64,000 bases of DNA from Owenia fusiformis (Eukaryota; Annelida; Polychaeta; Sabellida; Oweniidae), in contig CAIIXF020000011.1 in the NCBI GenBank assembly GCA_903813345.2, positions 27,210,166 to 27,274,165 on the forward strand, given 5' to 3'. Positions within the stretch are counted from its first letter, which is position 1. The number at the start of each line of letters is the position of its first letter. Below, one piece after another: positions 41,701 through 53,700 of this stretch. The notes beneath the pieces are model-generated. The model had not been told where the DNA came from. It did no database searches and worked only from the letters and a program-made list of their open reading frames with translations. The translations under genes were made by a program, and so were the position numbers.

Positions 41701-44700
41701 AACCATGACATCTCAGTTCTTCTCAGCCCTGAGATGTTTCAGGTGAAACAGAAAGATGCGATGAGCATCAGAATGGCACCTCCCCCATACTTATCATCAT
41801 GATAAACCATGACATCTCAGTTCTTATCAGCCTGGTGAAACAGTAAGATGCATAACTATTAATTAATCCTGGAGACTCAAGATGACAACAAGAAAAACAA
41901 GTGATTGATGATGATCAGCCATGAATGATGTTATGATTGAAGTTTTGCCTGCTCAAGAGATGAAACATTAATATTATATGATTATACATGTTTGTGTCAA
42001 AACTAAGCCATGAAATTTTAATGAGCGGATTAAAAGTGACACTAATCCTTAGGTCTCTATGAAATGTTAGTCTTGTTTCAAGACCCCCCCTAATTCAACA
42101 ACTGTTGAGAGAGAAAGAGGGGGTAAACAGGTACCCTGCGTGTAGAGTCTAGTTAAACTAAAGACGAAGCTCTCTTTTAAGAAGTGAAGTCAAACGAATG
42201 CAAAGAGTAGTAAACAGGGGGTTGATGTAAGGACTATTTCAACCGCAAATCATCCTAGTGAATCTGGGATGTTTCTTGAAAATCTCTTTTATGATTTGCT
42301 CTCTATTATCTAACAATACAATCAGTACCTTTATATCATCACTGGATTTCTCTCTATTTTCAAAGAATACCCCCTCAGAATTTAGGGCTTTAGACATCAC
42401 CATGCATATGTGTCATCTGTCTTGTGTTGAGAAGGTATGATCTTGAGGATAACATCTGGAGCTCTGCATTTGAAACATCAAAGAATGCCTCCTTGGAACA
42501 TAATCCATGAACTTGTCTCTTCTGTTAATACATAGTTGATATTTTGATGGATTATAAGGTGTGTTTGGGATTTTTGCAAATGTTGCTCTTTGTCTTCTTT
42601 GCTTTTTCTCATATGGAGGTTTGTTTAACGATTAGTATTCCTCCTAATGTGGAATTTAATGAAGATGATCTAAAAAACAAATAATAAAATATTTGATAAT
42701 TATATGGTGCGTTTGTTTTTTCAAATATTGCCTGGGCCTTTTCTGATATCTTCCTCCCCCCCAGGTTTATTAAACTGAAAGTCAATATTGAACATAATAG
42801 AGGTGCGAGACTGGTACAGCTTTAATCCAATAACAAATAATATCTACAGATTCATAAAAAATTACTCTCTGAAAAGAAGCAATAATTTCATGGTGAGATT
42901 AAAGGAAAACATACTGGGATATAAGAGTATAATCAATCTGTGTTTTTATAAAGAACTTTATTGCCTTATTGTGTTGATATACTGAATGGGCAACCCATAC
43001 TCAATAGATAGCCCTAGTAAATAATCATAGAATTTTTTTTCCGTTAACCCCAGAATCAACTTGGATATAAACTCAAAATATACTTTGGATTGTTTCTGAA
43101 CAGTTTAGAGTAGAAAATTCCTCATTTCCATGATGAATTATAATTTTGTTTTCTTACACTGATAAATGGTTAGAAGGATAAGAAGGGAGACCTGGTTTAA
43201 CACGTATTGATCCAAGTTCCTGGCTTAACTAAGAATCAATAGAAATATCACCAGATTAAAAGAGCAACTTTAATAAATGTGTTTTCAAGCAATGTATGTA
43301 AATAGATGACTAAATAAATCTGTCCATTAGTACAATTCAAAGAAAGGTGCTAGGAATTAAGCTCAGAATTATTAAATATATCATTTTTATATCTATCATT
43401 AGTCTACTTCATTTTAGTCATTAGAGCAATCCACATAGGTTCAAGAACATAATGAATCTACAATGGTAACCACTCAGTCTCAAATGAATACTTGTGTAGT
43501 ACAATTCTCATGTAGGAGTTTTGTTGCAAAAATTGTGCAAACTAAAGATTCTCCAGAAATCCATAAGAAAAAGACTGAGAGTTCTAGTGTTGAACAGGGT
43601 GACTCTAAATATGCAACTCTCTTATTTTTGAAAATTTTTCACAATTTGCGAAGAAATATACCCCTGTTCGCTAGATTGAACACTATCTACGCAAGAAGAT
43701 TTTACCTGAATTGAAAAAATGTTCCAAAGAGAGGTTGCATTTTGGGAGGCCAACCTGTAGATTATATTTAGTTGTACACTGATGTAGATCTAGGAATGGT
43801 TTCACTTTACTAAATGTTTTCCTCTGGGGTGTTTTCCTGAGTGCTAACTTTCATAAATAATATATCAAAATACTTCATATTCAAGAAACCCAGCCCCTGT
43901 AAATAAAAAAACAATACTTAACATTTTAAGGTTTTGGTTATCATTCATTCGGGTTTTAAAGTCAAACTCAATATTCAAGTTTTATTTATATATAACATAT
44001 GTTCTATAGAATACATTGATATACATTTAGGTTAAATACCAAAAACAACAACATAAATTCTTTAGTTCCATGGTGTTTTCACAATCATAGGTGAGTGGTA
44101 GATTTCACCTTTGGATTAACAGGTATATAAGAGCTGGATTATCCCCAATTTAAAGATCAATTGTAAGCCATAAGCTTTAAGGATGTGCCATGTAATTTTA
44201 CATCATTTTTCTCAATCTTTGAACAAGTCCCAGTTGGGTCCCAGTAGAGGTAAATTGGCTTATTTTGAGGCTGTTAAACAATAATTTAATTTCTTTGTGA
44301 AGTGCATGTTGTATGTGTATAAACAAAAATCAAGAAACATACTGGTTCATGAATTTTAACAGTATGATGTTTGACTAGTGAATATGTAACTCTTTAAGAT
44401 CAAGGAATTATAACAGAAAGGATATTTTAAAGTATATACAGCCCCAGATCAAAACTTTTTGTCAGTTCTAATATATTTAACCATACACTCCCCTCCATAA
44501 CTTTGGCAACTGAACGTTTTCATTTCACGGTGTGTTAAAGGCTCAGGATCTTTACTATGTTCCTTCATAACAATAATTCAGAAAAAGCCAAATTTGTTAA
44601 ATTTTTCAAATCGCCAAACATAAAAATGCTTTATTGCTATCCCATTGCAATAGCAATCACTATGCATTGCAATTTTTGTGAATAAGGCCTCAGAAGGAGG

Positions 44701-47700
44701 GTGACTTTACTTTACTTATGGATGGGAGTGTACATTAGTACATAAGACAGATTTTCCTGCACTTATATATTGTATCAGTCCAAAGTGGGATCCCATCATT
44801 GCTGACCTTACATCAAAGGTTGCCTACAAAGCATCTACAGACAAATACTGGCCTCCTCTTAAAATAACATTTCAAAATAAATCAGAGAAATTTTTGAAAA
44901 TAATCTGGCTGAAATGCAAGTTGTGGTGGCCATGTGTTAAACATGTACACAGCTGGCTAGTTGGGGGTTCTGGCTTGAGCAGAATGTTTGTTTTTCTATA
45001 CTTTTGATATATTAGTGTTGATGGGTGTTTTTGCTTTATGTTTTTGTAAATGAAGATTCACTGAGACAATTAGGTAATATTCAATAATTGGGTCAACAAA
45101 CTGGCATATAAAGACTTTTGCCTTTGGGGATCCTATTCACAATTTTTTTAGTTCATATCTATTAGTAGGTCATCATGGAATCTTTAAATTGGTATGTATT
45201 TTTTCAGGTGACTGTCATCATTGTGTATGTCTAGTATTACCATGGTAACCATAAATCCAGGTTGTTAAGTAGTTGTCAAGGTAGCATCTGGTGTTTGCAC
45301 TACTGAGTGGTTGCAAGAATGATTCAAGATGTGTTTGTAAAGTTAGTTGACTGTCATTGTTTCTACAGCTTTCATTTCCTTGAAGTCAAAGGGATTCAAT
45401 TACCATGGTAACCAGTAGTTAGTTGTCAAGGAATTGACATCTGCATATCATATTGAAAGTATTACCTGCTAATACTGATCAGTGGTCTGTGGTCAGCCAC
45501 AAATTAGGGAATATCTTAATACTTCCGTATCAGAATGTAACATGAATAGATAATATGTAAAAGCTCTCTGTCTGTTCTGGTATTTTGCTTGTTTAATCTA
45601 ATCTTTCAATATTTCTCATCACAACTGTTTATAATTCTGATGTTTTATCATGGCATATCACAGCAATTCCATTAGAGATTTTGCATTGTTAGATGTGAGG
45701 CACAATGAGTTTCAGAGTAGAATGACATTTAGTCTGAAGAAAATCTTGAATTTTCCTGATGGCAGTGCCAGTTGCTTCTTTATAAAGGATAGAAATTAGT
45801 AACATATTTCAAAAGTGCAAAATGTTAAATAAAAAGATTTGTCATATGAATTTTGACTAACAGCCCGTATAAAAAGAGATTTTGTGTAGGATAACTGATT
45901 TGACTTGTGTAACCAAGGCAACATATCATGAAGTATCTGTAACATCAGAAATTTGTACTAAATTAAATCTTTTGAATTTTCACAAAAACATTTTACGTTT
46001 GATTTCACAACTGGCGTCAGGTTTAAGTGGAGTCTCCATCCCCTGGCAACTCCTTAAACCCTTGTTCAGTGATCTTATCTTGCAACATTATGCTTTTTTA
46101 ATAAAACACAGTTGTTACAACTAGTTAACAAAACATGAAATATTCATAATGTCAAAAATGAGTATTTTGAGAATATAAATGATAAAGAAGATCATTTGTT
46201 TGATTTCGCTGCAGTGTATGATAAATTGGTAAACTGAAGCATGATAATATGCCACATGTTGAAGTTAATGAGAAGGAAAGGTGTATTGTTGATGGTGAAG
46301 TCACCTGTGAATTGATAGGTCTCTCAAGTGGTAATGTCGCCTCTCTATGGAGATACAGTACATCCTGAAGAGTCTGATAGACATGCAGACTACACTACAA
46401 GTCCTTCAGAGTGATATACTAAATCAACCCATCAATGTGATCAGAGGATACATAATACCCTGAGGCACTCAGCCTAGCAGTAAATATCTAAATACTCTGT
46501 ATAGGACACATACATATGAAAGGTCAGAAAATTAATTTATATACACTGAAGGCTAAAATATGAGACTTATAAAGAGACTATTTGGTATGTGTGAAGCCTA
46601 TGATTTGCCTCCCTACTATATCATATTCTTTTCCATCAAAATTTAATGAAGAAAAAAACATGGATAAGGGTGGCAAGACAAATTCTGACTGGGGAAATAT
46701 AGAGATAAAGAGAGGCTTGATTTATATAAAACAGATCTTTCACATATAGACAAGATTTTCCAACCTTATATGGAATTCCAATACTGAGAATCTATTTGAC
46801 AGGATGTTATCAGACTATTAATTAATGTTGTAAAGATCACATTGACAGAGGGTGATGAGCACTATTGATTTTCTTATTTTAGGAATAGCTTGAGAACCAT
46901 ATTCCATAACCCATTGAAACTAATCTTGAATATATAAGGTATAAGTCAGGTTATCAAGAAAATTGGACTGAGTTTATAAACAATCCATATTTCTAAGAAA
47001 TGTGGGCAAGAAATAGAAAGGAGTGATATAGGAGAGAAGATGTGAAAATTCCAAGCGTTTTAGTTTTTGCAGATTGCAGCTACTGTGGTTTCTGCTAAAA
47101 AGATCAATAATGTGACATGGTTTCACATTATGGAGGGTATCAAGCTATATTTATCATACATACTCTCTGAATGGAGAAATTCCATTGACTGTGAAGTGAC
47201 TTTCTGTATAGTCTTGTATAGTCTCTCATATGTAAGCCTGGAATAGTGCTCAGATGTGAATTTCTTCAGAAGGTCAGCTTATTTACAAAATGCTATGTTT
47301 TTTGGCTTAAATGCAAGACTATGCAGATGCATGCTGTTTTTACTGCAGAGGAGGGAATGTTTTTGATGAGTTTATGGTCTAGAACATTAAGACACTATTA
47401 AATGGAGTCAAAACTGTTTTGCCCATATTAATGAGCAGAGCATGACCATCACCATAACCAATAATTAAGAATTTTGCATGAATTGCCAAAATTGCCAAAT
47501 GATCATTAATTTTGACCAAAATCTATTATTTTTAGTGAAAGAAAACATTTAGAGAAATATTTATTTTCTGTTTGGAAGGGATGGGGGCTGGATATATCCA
47601 TAAACCCCAACTCTAACTTAAGGGACTGTGGGGCATCTTGTAATATATAGGACCGTGTCAGAAACTGATTCTTATAATCATAGTATACCATGTCCATTTC

Positions 47701-50700
47701 TTCTTTTATTACCCATACATGTAGAATATCAACTGTAGGAGATGGGATGAGAATCCAGATTCCCTAATATGTAGATTTGATTAATAGATGTATGACACAT
47801 TCTGAAAACTACATCAATGTTAGTCGGTTACTTTAATAATAATACCAAAAATTATCTTACATTTTGACAACCCAAAGATCTGTTTCCTGTGAAGGACAAG
47901 CAGTTAAGTGTTCCCAGTACTGGCTTTAATTTAATCATTTTCTATAGTATGAAATTGAGTGTCTGGAAATGCATGTGTAATGTATTTTCAAGTAACCCTT
48001 TGAGGGTTCCAAATGAGAGGTGTCATCCCATGTTGAGTCTTAACATGTCATGTGATCTGTATGAACCAATTAGATGTTTTGTTTTGAGAATTGGGAGTCA
48101 ATTTTGATTGTATTGATGTGTCATCTCCTGGGATTAGAGGCGTTATTAGCATGACAATAGAATTTGAGATTTCTAGCATTCATTGATAGCTATTGATATT
48201 TATTGAGGCTGCATCTTTGCTAATTGTTTTGCCTAATGGTAACTTTCATTTAGTTTTCCTTTTAATGTTTCCTCATCTACTGAGCCTGTCTACTTATTAG
48301 GAGGCCCCATCGGGGGGCCTCCTATCAATTTTGTAGATATTATTCTTTATTATTATTAGGAGGCCCCATCGGGGGGCCTCCTATCAATTTTGTAGATATT
48401 ATTATTCTTTATTCTTTATTCTTTATTATTTATTCTTCCTCCCTCTTTTTCTCCTACTTCCAACTAACTTTTAACTAGCTACTACATAGTCCTACTAGGG
48501 ACCTGGGCTGAACTTGGCGGGAAAGGAATTTTTATCTAGGTCAAGGTCAAAGGTCAAAATCTAGGTCAAATCTAAGTTTTTTTCAAGTTTCTCAAATCCT
48601 GACACTACACTTCAATATTTTTGGCTGAATTTTTGCATACAGATAGATATTAGTATTCTTTTAGTCTTAGCCTTTTGCCGTCTAGAGAAATTTTGCCTAT
48701 ATTTTGAGATATTGAAGGTCAAAAAAAGGTCAAAAAAGGTCTTTTTTCAACTTGCTTCAAATTGACCAAATTTTTTTTTAAAACTCATCTACAAGTTCTC
48801 AGAATTCTAAATCTGACCTTACTTTTGACCTTTGACCTTTCGTTGACCTTCAGTGACCTCCGAAAGGTCAAAAAAGTTGATTTTTCAAATCGTTTTTCTG
48901 GATTCAAATTTAGGTATATTTATTCACAAAAGACCTTCTAAGGTGTAAAAAAGTAAAATTTGCAAGGTCAAAGGTCAAGGTCATCAAACGAAATCACAAA
49001 CTGTGTTTTCTAAGTTTCTCAAAATTGGAGACTACAAATCAATTTTTTTTACTGAAAGTCAGAATATATATTCCTCTAAAGGTTCTACACATATTAGCAA
49101 TTGACTATTCATTAAAATTTTGCTTCAGTTTTGAGATATTAGAACTCAAAAACAGAAAAAGGTCAAATTTCCAAATTTTTCAAGGTCAAATTTTAACTTG
49201 CTCTAAATTGACCAAACTTTTTTTTAAAAAGCATCTACAAGATCTCAGGAACTCAAATCTGACCTTAATTTTGACCTATGACCTTTAGTTGACCTTCAGT
49301 GACCTTCGAAAGGTCAAAAAAGTTGATTTTTCAAATTGATTTTCTGGATTCAAATCTAGATTTATTCAATCAGAAAAGATATACTGAGGTCTGAAAAAGT
49401 AAAATTTTCAAGGTCAAAGGTCAAGGTAATCAAACAAGATCACAAACTGTGTTTTCTAAGTTTCTCAAAGTTTGTGACTACAAATCAATATTTTTGAATT
49501 AAAGTCAGGATATATATTCCTCTAAAGGTTTTACACGTATTAACAATTGATTATCTATTAAAATTCTGCACCAGTTTTGAGATATTGGACCTCAAAAACT
49601 GAAAAAGGTCTAATGTTGAAATTTTTCAAGGTCAAATTTCACATTGCTTCAAATTGACCAAACTTTTTTTTAAAAATCATCTACAAGATGCCTGGAGTTC
49701 ATATATGTCCTTGTATTTAAGATTTGACCTTTGGCTGACCTTTAAATGTTCAAAAAAGCCTACGGGGCCTCCGTAAGATTGCTTGCAATCTTCTAGTTAT
49801 TATTCTTTATTATTATTTATTCTTCCTCCCTCTTTTTCTCCTACTTCCAACTACCTTTTAACTAGGTACTACATAGTCCTACTAGGGACCTGGGCTGAAC
49901 TTGGCAGGAAAGGAATTTTTATCTAGGTCAAGGTCAAAGGTCAAAATCTAGGTCAAATCTAAGTTTTTTTCAAGTTTCTCAAATCCTGACACTACACTTA
50001 AATATTTTTGGCTGAATTTTTGCACACAGATAGATATTAGTATTCTATTAGTCTTAGAATTTTGCCGTCTAGAGAAATTTTGCCTAGATTTTGAGATATT
50101 GAAGGTCAAAAAAAGGTCAAAAAAGGTCTTTTTTCAACTTGCTTCAAATTGACCAAATTTTTTTTTAAAACTCATCTACAAGTTCTCAAGATTCCAAATC
50201 TGACCTTACTTTTGACCTTTGACCTTTGGTTGACCTTCAGTGACCTCCGAAAGGTCAAAAAAGTTGATTTTTCAAATCGATTTTCTGGATTCAAATTTAG
50301 GTATATTTATTCACAAAAGATCTTCTGAGGTCTAAAAAAGTAAAATTTGCAAGGTCAAAGGTCAAGGTCATCAAACGAAATCACAAACTGTGTTTTCTAA
50401 GTTTCTCAAAATTGGAGACTACAAATCAATTTTTTTTACTGAAAGTCAGAATATATATTCCTCTAAAGGTTCTACACATATTAGCAATTGACTATTTATT
50501 AAAATTTTGCTCCAGTTTTGAGATATTAGAACTCAAAAACTGAAAAAAGGTCAAATTTCAAAATTTTCAAGGTCAAATTTCAACTTGCTCTAAATTGACC
50601 AAACTTTTTTTTAAAAAGCATCTACAAGATCTCAGGAACTCAAATCTGACCTTAGTTTTGAATTATGACCTTTAGTTGACCTTCATTGACCTTCAAAAGG

Positions 50701-53700
50701 TCAAAAAAGTTGATTTTTCAGATTGATTTTCTGGATTCAAATTTAGGTTTCTTCAATCAGAAAAGATATACTGAGGTCTAAAAAAGTAAAACCTGTAAGG
50801 TCAAAGGTCAAGGTCATCAAACAAGATCACAAACTGTTTTTTCTAAGTTTCTCAAAGTTTGTGACTACAAATCAATATTTTTGAATTAAAGTCAGGATAT
50901 ATATTCCTCTAAAGGTTTAACACATAATAACAATTGATTATCTATTAAAATTCTGCACCAGTTTTGAGATATTGGACCTCAAAAACTGAAAAAGGTCTAA
51001 TGTTGAAATTTTTCAAGGTCAAATTTCACATTGCTTCAAATTGACCAAACTTTTTTTTAAAAATCATCTACAAGATGCCTGGAGTTCATATATGTCCTTG
51101 TATTTAAGATTTGACCTTTGGCTGACCTTTAAATGTTCAAAAAAGCCTACGGGGCCTCCGTAAGATTGCTTGCAATCTTCTAGTTTTGATAAAATATTTA
51201 ATGCTTGTATCAATTTTGAAAAAAAGATGTCCCTCATTGAGTGCATTTGGAGTGAAACCTCTTCAAGTATACATGTATTTCGAAAAAATTTCAGTCTATC
51301 ACATAAATTGATTATTTGGGATATCTCAAAAAGCTCATATTACATCAAAAAGTATCTCATGTTTCTAACGTATTCAAAAATTTACCTACTTCCTGGCATT
51401 ACCAAAAAAGAAATGACAGGTTTACTAGCTTAGAAAAACTTAAGTAATTAAACATTTTTTTAATCATAGCCCTGAGCTCATAGTTCGAGTACAACTTTAA
51501 TTAAATCAGTTCAGTTATTTCATTGTGATATGATTGATTGCTCATTTGCTAAAGATTAAAACTGTATCATAAAAGTCATAATATAGAATAATTCATCTTT
51601 AACACCTCTTAATCCTTCCTAGCTTTGATTTATCAGGTTTTATTCATGAACTGAATAGGATTGTAATATACTGCATATATCCCGCATTGTGGATTTCGCT
51701 CATTTGTTTGTTGATGAAGTATTAGCTCTTTTATGGAGATCGTTTGTCATAACAAATATTTTATTTCTGAGTAATGAAGAGATAATGTCTCTAGTAACCT
51801 TTTAATGTGTCTTCCTCTCTTTTTGTGAATTATTTTATGAGGTAGTAAATTTGGCTTGTATGACTCTTACCTTATTGTGATGTGCAAAGTCTTAAATGCC
51901 TCTTGAAGAAAGCAGCATTGTGAAAAACAGAGATGTGATGAGTATCAGAATCTAAAGAGACTAGCTTTAGCAAGAGTTAGATAAAGAGGGACATTTCTGG
52001 GATATAATGTCCTTGTAGTTCTTTATGTCACTTTCACAAGTGTGGCATATTGTTATAATGTCGAACCTTTTCATTGATTGTGTTCGGCAGTTGGTTGGTG
52101 GTACACACTGAAAATAATGCCATCTATACACATTGGACAAAACATCATCTACATGTATATACATTGTACATGTACTTTCAGGATGGCAGCAGAGGTTCAG
52201 GTATTGACCAATTAGCAGTGAAATATTCCCGAGATCTCAACACACATTTCCAACACGTCTCCCTACAGTTAGAACAATTGCGTCAGCTGGAAGTCAACCC
52301 AAGTGAAACCTTAAAGGTAAAATTCCTCATAAGTAATACATGATACTGTTGCATTGTTGTATTTTAAAGTGAATACAGGCTATATCACTTTTTAGTATCA
52401 TTGAATATTTATGAGCATGAATTGTTTTTATGTCACCACCAGAAGGGGTGACGCATTGTTAATAGTCTCTACATTTTTTATTGATGTTGTTTGTTGGTTC
52501 GTGTTTGGCAGTCAGCGGTTGGTGTTCTACATTTGGCATCTGTAACAAATGGCAGGTGGTGACATTTTGCATGTTAATGCCTTGTTTTACTGGGAAAAGA
52601 CATTATTTAATTTTGATATTTACCAGGGAAATGGCAATTTTACAGTATATTATGTTGCTATATTTTTTTGAATATTTGCTTTATTGTTTGATTATAATGT
52701 ATCTAAGACTAAGACAAAATATCGACTTGTCTCATATACTAACACGAAGAGGACAAACATTGTCCTTTTTTCTGTTACCACAACAGAAATTTTGTATCTA
52801 AAATTTTGTCACCACAATGTTAATTGGTGACATATTATAATAACTAACATTTTTCTGTAAGTTCAGCATCCAGCATCTGAAATTGGCATCTGTAACACCT
52901 TGATACGCTTATGGCCTAGTCACATAGCCCGGCCGATGAGGTTACGATGAGCCAGCGATGCAATTTTCACCGAATTTGGCCGGACACCGGCCGGACATCC
53001 GTGGCGTTTGTTGCTTAAAACCGCATCGGTGGTAGCTCTGTGAAATTTTAACTTCGGAGTTAAATTTCACCGGGCTCTCACCGAGCTCCCTCATCATGTC
53101 ATCGCAGCCCCATCGTAACCACATCGGAAAACACGTCGGCCGGAGTATCGGCCGGTGTCCCGTGCATCTGAGACAACCAGAGGACGAGGTTTTTTAACGG
53201 ACAGCGGCCGAGCTCCGACCGAGCTCCGGCCGATGTGGGACAGAGCATCGGCCGGTCACTGTTCAAAGCCTGTTAACAACCCGGCCGGCGATCGCACGGT
53301 GTCCTGTTACCTGCTCGGGTACTGGCCGTATTCCTTCCGATGTCCGGCCGACCTCCGGCCGGTAGTTGCTGCCACATCGGCAGAAAAAAACTACCATTTT
53401 GAGACAGACTCCATACGGTCACCGGCCGGTGTTCGGTCGGTCGCCTGAAGATGTTCGGACGGAGTCCGTTCACGTCACCGAGCTCTGCTTCCGATGAGGA
53501 GAGCTCGGTGGCACCAAAAAAATCCACCGAGCTCTACCGATGCCAGACATCGGCCGGGCTATGTGACTAGGCCATTATACACCATTTGTAGGTTGTGCAC
53601 ATATGTGACATTTTGTTCAGTTAAATGCTTTGTTTTATATTTATTTAAACTGCTTACATGTTTTAATTTGCTTCATTACTTTTTAGTCTCCTGCATTATG

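Noticed and set aside
52912-53574. GC-rich island with open frames of 84-98 codons, possible exon or CpG island promoter
   Set aside because: The perfect inverted ends and TTA duplication show it is a transposon; frames exist on both strands because stop codons are rare in GC-rich sequence.
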